From assembly GCA_964432205.1 (NCBI GenBank), contig CAYSMK010000005.1:124001-188000 (forward strand): DNA of 64,000 bases, written 5' to 3'. The notes below the pieces were generated by a model, which did not search any database, was not told the DNA's origin, and saw only the letters and a list, made by a program, of their open reading frames with translations. This DNA is from Geomobilibacter sp964432205 (lineage in GTDB: Bacteria; Desulfobacterota; Desulfuromonadia; Geobacterales; DSM-12255). The translations under genes were made by a program, and so were the position numbers. This document shows, in pieces, positions 26,091-34,787 of this stretch; position 1 is the first letter of the stretch; each line of letters opens with the position of its first letter.

Positions 26091-27503
26091 GTGCAGGTCA
26101 TAAAATTCGGCACCGATGGCTGGCGCGGCGTCATTGCCCGCGACTTCACCTTTGCCAATCTCGATCTGGTGGCCCAGGCCACCATGGACCACTTCCGCCG
26201 GGAAGGGCTCGCAGATCAGGGGCTGATCATCGGCTACGACCGGCGCTTCCTCTCCCGCGAATTTGCCGAGGCCGTGGCAGAGGTTGCCGCCGGCAACGGC
26301 GTAAAGGTCAGGCTCGCCGCCGACTTCGCCCCGACTCCGGCCATCTCCTGGGCCGTCCACGAACTCCGGGCCGGCGGCGGCATCATGATCACCGCCAGCC
26401 ACAACCCGCCTGCCTACAACGGCTTCAAGGTCAAGGAGGCGTTCGGCGGCTCGGCCCGCCCGTCCACCACCAAACTCCTGGAGGAGCTGGTATCCGCCAA
26501 CCTGGCGGCCGGCAAGCCGGCAAAACGGCTCCCCCTGGCCGAGGCCCTGGCAACGGGGGCGGTCACCCTCTTCGACCCGCGGGAGGCATACCTGCAACAG
26601 CTGGGGCGCTACGTGGACCTGGAGCTGATCAGGCGGGCCGCCATCCCGGTGGTGGTCGACCCGATGTACGGTGCCGGCAGCGGCTACTTCCCCACCCTCC
26701 TCCCCGGCTCCACCGAGATCCACGGTGACTATAACCCCTCCTTCGGCGGCCAGCCGCCCGAGCCGACCGACGACCATCTGCAGGAACTGGCCGGCCTCGT
26801 GGCCAAGGGCGGGTTCCGGGTCGGTCTGGCCCTGGACGGCGATGCCGACCGGATCGGCGCCGTGGACGAAACCGGCGAGTTCTTCTCCTCGCACCGGATC
26901 TTCACGGTCCTGCTCCGTCACCTGCACGAGCGCAAAGGGCTCAGCGGCGGTGTGGTAAAGACCGTCTCCACCACCCGGATGATCGACCTCCTGGCCGAGA
27001 AGTTCGGCCTCCCCCTCTTCGAGACCCCGATCGGCTTCAAGCATATCTGCGAACTGATGCTGGCGAACGACATCCTCATGGGTGGGGAGGAATCCGGCGG
27101 ACTCGGCGTCAAGGGGCATATCCCGGAACGGGACGGCATCCTGATGGGGCTCCTGCTGCTGGAGGCGATGGCCATGTCCGGCAGGGGGCTCTGGGAACTC
27201 CTCGACGAGACCATGGACGAGATCGGCCACTTTTCCTACCAGCGGCTTGACCTTCCCATCAGCCAGCCGGCCAAGGAGAGCCTGATCGCCCGCCTCCGGC
27301 AAGGGGGACCTGCCACCATTGCCGGCCGGGCGGTTGCCAGCACCAACTTCAGCGACGGGTTCAAGTTCATCTTCGGCGACGGGTCCTGGCTCCTCATCCG
27401 CCCCTCCGGCACCGAACCGGTGCTGCGCCTCTACAGCGAGGCCGGGGACCCGGCACTGGTGGCGGAACTGCTCCGGGCAGGCAGGGAGATCGCCGGCATC
27501 TGA
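26091..27503 (+). CDS. Phosphoglucomutase/phosphomannomutase family protein
   Basis: 470 residues from a GTG at 26091, with AGGAGG seven bases upstream; an in-frame ATG at 26067 lacks a ribosome site. The four alpha-D-phosphohexomutase domains are visible: FGTDGWRG at the start, the phosphoserine loop TASHNPPAYNGFKVK, the metal loop DGDADRIGAVD, the sugar loop GGEESGG, and the phosphate-binding RPSGTEP. It interconverts hexose 1- and 6-phosphates. The exact sugar cannot be fixed from sequence. It is followed 21 bases later by msrA. Confidence 0.93.
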   Translation: MQVIKFGTDGWRGVIARDFTFANLDLVAQATMDHFRREGLADQGLIIGYDRRFLSREFAEAVAEVAAGNGVKVRLAADFAPTPAISWAVHELRAGGGIMITASHNPPAYNGFKVKEAFGGSARPSTTKLLEELVSANLAAGKPAKRLPLAEALATGAVTLFDPREAYLQQLGRYVDLELIRRAAIPVVVDPMYGAGSGYFPTLLPGSTEIHGDYNPSFGGQPPEPTDDHLQELAGLVAKGGFRVGLALDGDADRIGAVDETGEFFSSHRIFTVLLRHLHERKGLSGGVVKTVSTTRMIDLLAEKFGLPLFETPIGFKHICELMLANDILMGGEESGGLGVKGHIPERDGILMGLLLLEAMAMSGRGLWELLDETMDEIGHFSYQRLDLPISQPAKESLIARLRQGGPATIAGRAVASTNFSDGFKFIFGDGSWLLIRPSGTEPVLRLYSEAGDPALVAELLRAGREIAGI

Positions 27504-27524
27504 TCCGGCAGTGGGAGGAGAGCA

Positions 27525-27992
27525 ATGGCTAAGGCAACCTTTGGCGCGGGCTGTTTTTGGGGGGTGGAGGCGGCGTTCCAGCAGCTCGACGGGGTGATTG
27601 CCACCCAGGTCGGGTACATGGGCGGCTGGAAGGAACATCCCACCTATGAGGAGGTCTGCACCAGGACCACCGGCCACGCCGAGGTGGTGGAGGTGACCTT
27701 CGACCCGGCCCGGATCAGCTACGACCAACTGCTCCAGGTCTTCTGGGACTGCCACGACCCGACCCAGCTGAACTGCCAGGGACCGGACGTGGGGACGAAC
27801 TACCGCTCCGTCATCTTCTACCATACCCCGAAGCAGGAAGCGGCGGCCCGGGCCTCCCTGGCCCGGGAAGAGGCGAGCGGCCGTCACAGCCGCCCCATCG
27901 TTACCGAGATCACCCCGGCCGCCACCTTCTGGCGGGCCGAGGAGTATCACCAGCACTATCTGGCCCATCTGGCAGGTGCCACCTGCCACTGA
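27525..27992 (+). CDS. msrA: Peptide methionine sulfoxide reductase MsrA
   Basis: 155 residues with GGGAGGAG before the ATG. The active-site motif GAGCFWGVE places the catalytic Cys at residue 10, and GYMGG, YEEVCTRTTGHAEVVEV and the SVIFYHTPKQ segment are all typical. It reduces methionine-S-sulfoxide in proteins. The stop codon overlaps the probable CTG start of the next gene, which suggests coupled translation. Confidence 0.95.
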   Translation: MAKATFGAGCFWGVEAAFQQLDGVIATQVGYMGGWKEHPTYEEVCTRTTGHAEVVEVTFDPARISYDQLLQVFWDCHDPTQLNCQGPDVGTNYRSVIFYHTPKQEAAARASLAREEASGRHSRPIVTEITPAATFWRAEEYHQHYLAHLAGATCH

Positions 27993-28618
27993 CCGCTATC
28001 ATCAACCTCATTCACTCCAGACGCCTCGCCGGCGCCCTGCTCCTGGGACTCCTCTTTATTCTGTCCGCGCCCCTAGCCTCCCGCGCCGCAGAGGGGAGCG
28101 ACCCGGGCAGAGAGGCCGGGGAACGGGCTATCCTCGCCGGCTACGGCATAACCCACCGCGGCTTCGGCGCCACCCGCACCCAGGTGCAGACCTTCGACAC
28201 CATCCTCCGCTACGGCCGGTTCCTGTCGGATGAGGTGGGGGCCGGGAGCTGGTTCCGGGGGAGACACGAACTGCTCCTGGAGCTGCCGCTGCACCTGGCC
28301 GTCGACCATGACGGCCGGACCATGACCGGCGGCTACATCCTGGGGAGCTGGAAGTTTACCGGCCTCGCCGAACAGGGGTTCTACCCCTACGTCTTCGCCG
28401 GCGGAGGGGTCGTCTTCAACGATCTGGGACTCGCCACCCAGGGGACCCGGCTCAACTTCTCCTACCAGGGGGGAACCGGTCTCCAGTACCTGGTCCGGCC
28501 GGGTCTCGCGTGGGTGGCCGAGTACCGCTACCACCACGTCTCCAACGCCGGCACCGCCGAACCCAACGAACCGCTCAACGCCAGCAAGTTCCTGCTGGGG
28601 ATCTCTTTCTACCGCTGA
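27989..28618 (+). CDS. PagL-like outer-membrane lipid A deacylase
   Basis: About 209 residues if translation begins at CTG 27989, which overlaps the msrA stop. No ATG, GTG or TTG precedes the hydrophobic signal sequence (residues 8-30, LAGALLLGLLFILSAPLASRA). A later GTG at 28181 would lose it. The mature part is a small beta-barrel of the acyloxyacyl hydrolase/PagL family. YRYHHVSNAG carries the His-x-Ser pair, and acidic residues after it (AEPNEP) supply the likely third member. It would remove the 3-O acyl chain of lipid A. The function is by family; the start codon is uncertain. Confidence 0.7.
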   Translation: MTAIINLIHSRRLAGALLLGLLFILSAPLASRAAEGSDPGREAGERAILAGYGITHRGFGATRTQVQTFDTILRYGRFLSDEVGAGSWFRGRHELLLELPLHLAVDHDGRTMTGGYILGSWKFTGLAEQGFYPYVFAGGGVVFNDLGLATQGTRLNFSYQGGTGLQYLVRPGLAWVAEYRYHHVSNAGTAEPNEPLNASKFLLGISFYR

Positions 28619-28650
28619 CTTACGTTTCTTACGAGGAAGGTCGCCCACCT

Positions 28651-28705
28651 TCATAACCCCTCCCGGCCTCCTCTTAATTTAAGAGGGGGTGAGGGGGAGT
28701 TATGA
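28651..28705. repeat. Palindromic repeat, family B copy 1
   Basis: A 55-bp hairpin from TCATAACCCC to its partner GGGGGAGTTATGA, with TTAA-TTTAA at the turn. The same sequence, in a nested form, occurs at 37035-37124. It lies between the PagL-like and carotenoid oxygenase genes and could act as a terminator or REP-like element. Confidence 0.8.
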
Positions 28706-28766
28706 CGTCAGACCAGTGCCTCTCCCTCCCGAGCTAACGACCGCCGCCTGTGGTAGACTCTCCGGC

Positions 28767-30356
28767 ATGACCTCAGACTCGCAGGACATCACACGGCGGG
28801 AATTCCTCCTCCGCTCGGCACTGGCCGGGACCCTGCTGACCACGGCCGGCTGCGCCACGAGCCCGCCCCTGCGCTTCGATGAACGGCTCGCCGGCAGGCT
28901 GGCCCGCCTCCCTTACCACGGCCTGGCCCAGTCGCTCCCCGAGGAGCAGGAGTATCCGGCCGTGGTGGAAGGCACCATCCCAACGGGACTGCGAGGGACA
29001 TTCTACCGCAACGGTCCGGGGCTGTTCGAGCGGGGCGGGGTCCGCAAGCGGACCATCCTCGACGGCGACGGCCTGATCCAGCAGTTCCGCTTCCACGATG
29101 GCGGCGTGCAGTACCGCAGCCACTTTGTCAGGACCGAGCGATTCGTGGCCGAGGCGGCTGCCGGCCGGTTCCTCTACCCGTCGTGGAGCACCCAGGCCCC
29201 GGGCGGCTGGCTGGCCAACTTCTGGGTGACCGATGAGATCAGGAGCCAGGCCGGGATCACGGTTTTTCTGGTGAACGGCCGGCTCTACGCCTTCGACGAA
29301 TCCTCCTACCCCTACGAACTCGACCCGGCAACGCTGCGGACGATCGGCGAGACGACGCTCGGCATCCCCCGCGACGAGACCATCTACTCGGCCCACCCGA
29401 AGATCGATCCGGCTACCGGTGAGTGGCTCCACTTCGGGGTCCGCTACGCCGCCCAGCCACTCCTGCAGATCACGGTCTTCCACGGCGACGGCTCGCTCCA
29501 CTACCGGCGCACCCTCCCCATGCCGCGCTTTGTCTATATCCACGACTGGTTCGTGTCGACCAGCCATCTGGTGGTCAGCCTCCACCCGGTGGTCATCGAC
29601 TTCTGGCCGGCCCTCTTCGGCTTCCGGAGCATCTCGGACTCCCTGCGCTGGCGGCCGGAAGAAGGGAACCTGTTGCTGGTCATCCCCCGCGATCCGAACC
29701 AAGAGCCGTTCCGGATCGAGGCCGGGGCGTGTTTCATGTGGCACAGCATCAACGCCCATGACAACGGCCGCGAACTCGTGGCCGATTTTGTGGGCTACGA
29801 CAATCCCGATCACTTCGTGGGGAACGATCCGGTCATCAGTGCGGTCATGGCCGGACGCGAAGGTGAGCACGCCTATCCGGGTCGTCTGCGGCGCTACCGA
29901 ATCGACATCCCCCGCCGCACGGTCCGGGAAGAGATCGTTGCCGACGGGAATTTCGAGTGGCCGCGGATCGACGGACGGCTCCTCTGCCGCCCCCACCGCT
30001 ACACCTACCTGGCCGAAGCGAGGCCGTTGGATTTTTTCTGGACCGGGGTCGTCCGCCACGACCGGCAAACCGGGGCGATTGAGCGGTACGATTTCGGAAA
30101 AGGGGTTTACTGCAGCGAACCGGTCTTTGTCCCCGGTTCAGAGGGAGAGCACGACCGGGGGTGGGCTCTGACCGAGTGTTACGATGGCGGGACCGGGAAG
30201 AGTTTCCTGGCTGTGCTGGATGTTGAGCGGCTGGCCGACGGGCCGCTGGCGATCGTCCATCTCAGGCACCACGTCCCGTTCAGTTACCACGGCTGGTGGA
30301 CCCCGGCCGCCGCGCCAGGAACGCCGGCAGGCTCGCCAGGGCGAACAGGGCGGTGA
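28767..30356 (+). CDS. Carotenoid cleavage oxygenase family protein
   Basis: 529 residues from the ATG at 28767. The N terminus has a twin-arginine-like signal (TRREFLLRSALAG) ending in lipobox-like TTAGC, so it is probably exported and perhaps lipid-anchored, which is unusual for the family. All four iron-binding His positions are recognisable: SAHPKIDP, YIHDWFVS, WHSINAHDNG and the terminal FSYHGWW. It cleaves or isomerises a C=C bond in a carotenoid, stilbene or other polyene. Its last 77 bp overlap the end of the convergent MMPL gene. The polyene made by the neighbouring cluster is a tempting substrate, but this is inference. Confidence 0.88.
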   Translation: MTSDSQDITRREFLLRSALAGTLLTTAGCATSPPLRFDERLAGRLARLPYHGLAQSLPEEQEYPAVVEGTIPTGLRGTFYRNGPGLFERGGVRKRTILDGDGLIQQFRFHDGGVQYRSHFVRTERFVAEAAAGRFLYPSWSTQAPGGWLANFWVTDEIRSQAGITVFLVNGRLYAFDESSYPYELDPATLRTIGETTLGIPRDETIYSAHPKIDPATGEWLHFGVRYAAQPLLQITVFHGDGSLHYRRTLPMPRFVYIHDWFVSTSHLVVSLHPVVIDFWPALFGFRSISDSLRWRPEEGNLLLVIPRDPNQEPFRIEAGACFMWHSINAHDNGRELVADFVGYDNPDHFVGNDPVISAVMAGREGEHAYPGRLRRYRIDIPRRTVREEIVADGNFEWPRIDGRLLCRPHRYTYLAEARPLDFFWTGVVRHDRQTGAIERYDFGKGVYCSEPVFVPGSEGEHDRGWALTECYDGGTGKSFLAVLDVERLADGPLAIVHLRHHVPFSYHGWWTPAAAPGTPAGSPGRTGR

Positions 30357-32817
30357 AGCCGACCCCGAAGTTGGTGGCCCAGCCGATGGAGGACATGGCG
30401 CCGTAGTCGGTGAAGGCCAGGGAGCCGAAGCCGGCGATGGTGGTCAACGCCGACAGGAGCACCGCCCGGCCTGCCTGGACGAACTGCTTCTCCCGCTCCG
30501 CATCATCCGCCGCCGTCACCCGGTGCCCCACATGCAGGCCGTAGTCGCTCCCCATGCCGACGATGGTCACCAGTACCATGGCGTTCATGAAGTTGAGCCG
30601 CATGCCGCAGAGGACCATGGTTCCCAGCATGGCCACGCTGCCGCAGACCACCGGATAGAGTGAATAGAAGATACCGGCCAGGGACTCGAAATGGGCCACC
30701 AAGAGGCAGATCACCAGTATCCCCCCCAGCACGAACCCTAAAGCGAAGCTCCGCTGCACCGAACCGGCCAGCTCGCTGCTGATCAGCTCCACCCCGGTGG
30801 CCCGCGCCTGCGGGTCGATAGCGCGCAGTTCGGCCAGGAACCGGTCCCGCTTGAACTCCTCACCCCGGTAGTGGAGGTAGACCAAGGCGTGCCAGCCACG
30901 GCCGTCCCGCACCAGATGACGATCCACCACCCCCCTGAGCGGCGAGGCTTTCAGGCGCACCAGCGCCTCCTCCCGGTCGGTCAACGGTGCGCCCGAAAGA
31001 CGCTGCAGCGACTCCAGGTACGGGGCAAACGGCTCGGGCGCGAAGCCTTGGGCGTGAAGGGCCTGCCGCAGCGCCGCAGCACTCTCCTGCGCACTCCCGG
31101 CAACCGCACCGGCCACGCTCTCCTGCTCCTGCCCGCCGTTCAGCACCTGCCCCAGGGACGACCAGGCAACCAGTTCGCCCTGCTGTCGGTAGCGCTCCGC
31201 CAGCCGCTCCACCTCTCCGGCCCGCGCCAGCACGTCCGCCAGCTCCGGCCCCTCCACCGCCACCAGGAGCTGACGGGGGGACAGGCTCAAGTGCTTCTCC
31301 AGCCGCTCCTGGGTCAGGAACGCCTCGGAGGATCGGGGCTGGAGGTTCTTCAGCTCGCCGTCGAAGGAGATGCCGAAGGACGCCGCCAGCAGGAGCAGCA
31401 CCACGAGAAGGGAGACCGCCTTCATCAGGCGCGGAACCCGGAGCGCCAGGCGCCACACCCTTCCCAGGCCAAGTGCCGGCAGGGGGCGGCAGGCGGTGGG
31501 GAAGCGGCGCTCGCTCCAGACCAGGAGCGGGGGCAGAAACAGCAGGGTGGCGTAGAGGGAGAAGATCACCCCGAGCCCCACCAGGAGCCCCAGTTCGAAC
31601 AGGGCGCGGACATCGGCGATGGTCAGGGCCAGAAACGGCAGGGCCGTGGTCAGGGCCGCGGTGAACAGCCCATGACCGGTCTCCACCACGGCCAGCCGCA
31701 GGGCCTCTTCCACCCCCAGACCGATGGCCCGTTCAGTAGCGAAGCGGTCGTAGACATGTATGGAATAGTCGGTCCCCAGGCCGATGATGAGCGCCATGAA
31801 GGCGAAGGAGATGATGTGGATCGACGGCAGGAAGAGCCCGGCCGTTCCCAGGGCAACGGTCACGCCGACCACCAGGATCATAGGGATCAGGAGGGTGGGA
31901 AGCAGACGGCGGTAGACGGCATAGAAGATCCCCAGCACCACCACCAGCGAGGAGAGGATGCAGGAGAGGACGTTACCCTTCATGGCCGCCTCGTCCAGCA
32001 CGGCGCTGATGTGGGCGCCGGCGCAGGAGACGCTCACCCCCATGCCGGCGCGGGCCTGGTTGATCCCCTGGACCAGTTTCCGGGCAAAGGCCATCTCCTG
32101 CACCGGTCGGGCCGGCTCGGCAATGACGATCAGGAGCTGGCCGTCGCGGGAGCGGAAGTAGGGCGAATCCGGGTCCAGGTCGAAGGCCTGGCTCCCGGCC
32201 TTGAGGCGGGGGAGGATCAGGTCCCGGATGGCCAGGGGATCGGCCACGGCCAGGCGGGAGGCCATGCCGCCGATGCCGCCGCCCAGTTCCGCCGTGAGCC
32301 GCGCAAGTGCCCGCTCCATCCCGGCAGGCGCCAGGCGGTCCGCCAAGCGGGGCAGGTCGGCCGGGGCCACGAACAGGTCGGGCCGCGCCACGGCATAGGC
32401 GATGAAGTCGGCGAACGCCGCCCCTTCCGCCTCGTCGTAGATCCGGTGGATCACCCGGCGAAAGGCCGGCTGACCATCGATCCGCAGCGTCTTTAGCCGC
32501 GCCACGAACCGTTCGGTCTCGGCGGGGAGCCTGGTAGGGTCCCCCTCCAGCAGGAAATAGGCCTCGCGGGCGCCGCCGCTCCACTCCATGGAGTCGAGCA
32601 GCAGACTCAGGGCCGGCTGGTGGGCCGGGAAGAGGCGGAAGATATCGGTTTCGAAGCGGACTCGCCAGATGGATACGGCAGAGAGCGCGGTCAGGAGCAG
32701 GACGACCGCAAACACCAGGCGCGGTCTGCGGATCGTGGCGTTGAAAAGCCAAGCGAGATGGCCGGCCACGGCCGCGTTGATGGCCCGGGTCAGACGACTG
32801 GGGGTGAAGGAGGGCAT
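30280..32817 (-). CDS. MMPL/RND-type lipid exporter
   Basis: 845 residues with about 12 membrane helices in two halves, each started by a single helix and a large periplasmic loop. The first half contains LIIGLGTDYSIHVYDRF and the second VTIVGMGSDYGLHVGHRV, the paired helix-4 and helix-10 motifs of MMPL transporters. SD AGGGGAG precedes the ATG at 32817, four bases from the preceding stop. As in aryl polyene clusters, such a protein should move the finished lipid out of the inner membrane with the LolA-like and LolB-like proteins encoded just upstream. It is the last gene of the biosynthetic operon and overlaps the carotenoid oxygenase gene by 77 bp. Confidence 0.92.
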   Translation of the reverse strand: MPSFTPSRLTRAINAAVAGHLAWLFNATIRRPRLVFAVVLLLTALSAVSIWRVRFETDIFRLFPAHQPALSLLLDSMEWSGGAREAYFLLEGDPTRLPAETERFVARLKTLRIDGQPAFRRVIHRIYDEAEGAAFADFIAYAVARPDLFVAPADLPRLADRLAPAGMERALARLTAELGGGIGGMASRLAVADPLAIRDLILPRLKAGSQAFDLDPDSPYFRSRDGQLLIVIAEPARPVQEMAFARKLVQGINQARAGMGVSVSCAGAHISAVLDEAAMKGNVLSCILSSLVVVLGIFYAVYRRLLPTLLIPMILVVGVTVALGTAGLFLPSIHIISFAFMALIIGLGTDYSIHVYDRFATERAIGLGVEEALRLAVVETGHGLFTAALTTALPFLALTIADVRALFELGLLVGLGVIFSLYATLLFLPPLLVWSERRFPTACRPLPALGLGRVWRLALRVPRLMKAVSLLVVLLLLAASFGISFDGELKNLQPRSSEAFLTQERLEKHLSLSPRQLLVAVEGPELADVLARAGEVERLAERYRQQGELVAWSSLGQVLNGGQEQESVAGAVAGSAQESAAALRQALHAQGFAPEPFAPYLESLQRLSGAPLTDREEALVRLKASPLRGVVDRHLVRDGRGWHALVYLHYRGEEFKRDRFLAELRAIDPQARATGVELISSELAGSVQRSFALGFVLGGILVICLLVAHFESLAGIFYSLYPVVCGSVAMLGTMVLCGMRLNFMNAMVLVTIVGMGSDYGLHVGHRVTAADDAEREKQFVQAGRAVLLSALTTIAGFGSLAFTDYGAMSSIGWATNFGVGFTALFALASLPAFLARRPGSTSRGN

Positions 32818-32821
32818 GGCA

Positions 32822-33529
32822 TCAACTCCCCTGCAGGGCGGCCAGGGGATAGACGGTCAGTCCGTCCAGGCGGGGGGTGAAGACATCCGCCTCAAAGGGG
32901 GTGTTGATCTCGGGCTCGTTGAGCTTGAGCCGGAAGCGGTCGCCGGCGGCGTTTTCCATGATGATCTCCGTGGCCAGCGGCACGCCGCCTATCACCGCGA
33001 AGTCGCCATAGCGGGCCTCGTCCCCGTTGGGCAGGGACTTGGCCGTGACCAGGCCGTTTTCGAAGGTGACCCGTTCCTTCATCCCCAGACTGTTCACCCG
33101 CTCCAGGGTGCCGTCCCGCAGGGCAGTGCCGGGAGGGTCCACCTCCATGACCCACCGCACCTGCCGCCAGCCGGCGCTCTCCCCCCGCTCGGGCAGGTCG
33201 GCAAGCAGGCCGGCAAAGGCGGCGCCCTTGCCGGGATAGGCGATGGTGACCCGTTCGCCGTTCACGTAGATCTCCATCAGGGTGGTACCGAAGGGGGAGA
33301 GGATGATCAGCCGCATCAGGTCGGGACGGCGGTAGACCAGGTAGCCGCTCCCCCCCATCCCCTTTTCGCCGGAGCTGAAGGAGAGGGAGACCGCCGCGGA
33401 GAGTGTCTCGACTACGGCGCCGTTGGTGTAGGCAAGGTTTGCAGACTGTCCGGCACAGGCTGAGAGAAGAAACAGTGCCAGCAGCACGAGGCAGCGGCAC
33501 GATAATGACCTAATATTGTTACGCTTCAT
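32822..33529 (-). CDS. Outer-membrane lipoprotein, LolB-like
   Basis: 235 residues. A lipoprotein signal ends at lipobox LLSAC (Cys 25). The rest is predicted to form an open beta-barrel: GSGYLVYRRPDLMRLIILSPFG and MEIYVNGERVTIAYPGKG resemble the LolB/DUF3261 fold that accepts hydrophobic molecules. It follows the LolA-like gene by 10 bases and precedes the MMPL gene. By analogy with aryl polyene clusters, it probably receives the exported product at the outer membrane. The family assignment is from pattern and context. Confidence 0.75.
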   Translation of the reverse strand: MKRNNIRSLSCRCLVLLALFLLSACAGQSANLAYTNGAVVETLSAAVSLSFSSGEKGMGGSGYLVYRRPDLMRLIILSPFGTTLMEIYVNGERVTIAYPGKGAAFAGLLADLPERGESAGWRQVRWVMEVDPPGTALRDGTLERVNSLGMKERVTFENGLVTAKSLPNGDEARYGDFAVIGGVPLATEIIMENAAGDRFRLKLNEPEINTPFEADVFTPRLDGLTVYPLAALQGS

Positions 33530-33539
33530 AATGATGTGC

Positions 33540-34154
33540 CTACTCCAGTCGGAAATCCCGTTCGGTCAGCCCCTGGTTCCGCTTCAGCCGCTTGAAGGTG
33601 ATACTGCTCCGGTCGCCGCTCCGCTCCTCGATGACCAGCCGCCGCAGCGTGCCGTCCTCCAGGAAGGCGAGGAGCAGCTCCCGCACCTGCCCGCTGCCGG
33701 GGGGGGCAATGGCCAGGGTGTAGACCCCGTTGTTCAGCTCTGCCCGCACCTTCATCCCCTCGGGAATGGCCGTCACCGGTCGGGAGAGATTGTCGAACCA
33801 GCGCCTGAGCCCCTGTTCCGGCGGCAGGGGAATACGGTTGGGCTTGCCCGAGCGCTCCACGGCCTGCTCGATGATGCTGTCGCGCATCAGGAGCCGGCTG
33901 GCGTAGGGGGGATCGAGCTCCATCAGGAACAGGTCGGGCTTTTTGAACCGGACCCGGCCGTGCATGACCAGCTTTTTCCTGAGCAGGGAGAGTTGCTTCT
34001 CCTGGGTGATCTCAGCCGAGAAGTCGCTGATCCGGGCAAAGGAGCGGCGCATCGCCTCTAGCCCCTCCAGCGGCGGGATCGAAGCGGCCCGAAGCGGCAG
34101 CGCCGCCAGCAGGAGCAGGATGCCGCAGCAGAGGGACAATGCTTGTTTGAACAT
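33540..34154 (-). CDS. LolA-like periplasmic carrier
   Basis: 204 residues from the ATG at 34154, chosen because TGAGG lies six bases upstream; in-frame ATGs further up (34166, 34214) have poorer sites. A signal peptide covers about residues 1-23 (ending PLRAA). The mature part matches LolA: FARISDFSAEITQEKQL, GRVRFKKPDLFLMELDPPYASRLLMRD and a C-terminal LVIEERSGDRSSITF. It should ferry an acylated product across the periplasm from the MMPL exporter to the lipoprotein acceptor. It lies in the biosynthetic operon, not beside ftsK as housekeeping lolA often is. Confidence 0.85.
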   Translation of the reverse strand: MFKQALSLCCGILLLLAALPLRAASIPPLEGLEAMRRSFARISDFSAEITQEKQLSLLRKKLVMHGRVRFKKPDLFLMELDPPYASRLLMRDSIIEQAVERSGKPNRIPLPPEQGLRRWFDNLSRPVTAIPEGMKVRAELNNGVYTLAIAPPGSGQVRELLLAFLEDGTLRRLVIEERSGDRSSITFKRLKRNQGLTERDFRLE

Positions 34155-34188
34155 CGGATGCCTCATACCTTTATCCACCCAAAAGCTG

Positions 34189-34330
34189 TTCACCACAAAG
34201 ACACGAAGGGGCACAAAGGAGAACCGAAAAATAAATCAAGAAAATGAAATGCGGTATAACCAATACAATGGCGGTAAATTTTCCGTAACCGACCTTGATT
34301 TTCTTAGTGTCCTTTGTGCCTTAGTGGTGA
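34189..34330. repeat. Inverted repeat, family C (CACCACAAAG type)
   Basis: The two ends of this gap are an imperfect inverted pair: TTCACCACAAAGACACGAAG with GGGGCACAAAGGA on the left, and CCTTTGTGCCTTAGTGGTGA on the right; ATCAAGAAAAT and ATTTTCTTAG also pair. It sits between the dehydratase and the LolA-like gene inside the biosynthetic operon. Confidence 0.7.
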
Positions 34331-34344
34331 GTAGACGTAAGATT

Positions 34345-34731
34345 TCAAATCGCACCGATGCCCAGCGTCAGGGTGGCGGTTGCGAGCTGTCGCCCGCCGA
34401 CGGAAACCTCCCCCTCCAGCAGGAACAGCCGGCCGAACCCCTTCACGACCCGGACCGCAATCAGCAGGGTATCGCCGGGGAGCGGGTCGCCGAGGAGTTC
34501 GGCATGGTCGATGGTGGCCAGAAAGCCCCCCTCCCCTTCGCCGCAGCCGCTGGCGACGCCTGCCAGCTGGGCCATCGCCTCCACCAGCAGCACCCTTGGA
34601 AACGGCGCGGCATCGAAGGTGATCCGGGTGGTGGCGCTGGCAGCCACGCCCGGATCACGGGAGAGAATGGTGTCGAGCAGGAGAAAGGGATAACGATGGG
34701 GAAGCAGTGCTGCCGGGTCCGGATTAACCAG
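34345..34731 (-). CDS. 3-hydroxyacyl-ACP dehydratase (FabZ/ApeP-like)
   Basis: 128 residues. The hot-dog dehydratase motifs are clear: LLPHRYPFLLLD with the catalytic His, and FPRVLLVEAMAQLAGV with the catalytic Glu. No ATG, GTG or TTG lies in frame between the end of the upstream ketosynthase and this motif. A CTG at 34731 has a perfect GGAGG five bases upstream and is the best start. It removes water from 3-hydroxyacyl-ACP to make the double bonds of a growing chain. It sits between the degenerate ketosynthase and the exporter genes. Confidence 0.8.
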   Translation of the reverse strand: MVNPDPAALLPHRYPFLLLDTILSRDPGVAASATTRITFDAAPFPRVLLVEAMAQLAGVASGCGEGEGGFLATIDHAELLGDPLPGDTLLIAVRVVKGFGRLFLLEGEVSVGGRQLATATLTLGIGAI

Positions 34732-34787
34732 GTGAGCCTCCGGTAAACGTGATGGTGAATCCGTGGGCCATGGAGACCCGTTTCCAC

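Noticed and set aside
26064..27989. 641-residue minus-strand open frame opposite the phosphohexomutase and msrA
   Set aside because: Composition is that of a GC-rich antisense shadow, and both plus-strand genes have all their family motifs.
30871..32496. 541-residue plus-strand open frame opposite the MMPL gene
   Set aside because: Antisense to a clear membrane transporter; Gln/Arg/His-rich and without any recognisable domain.
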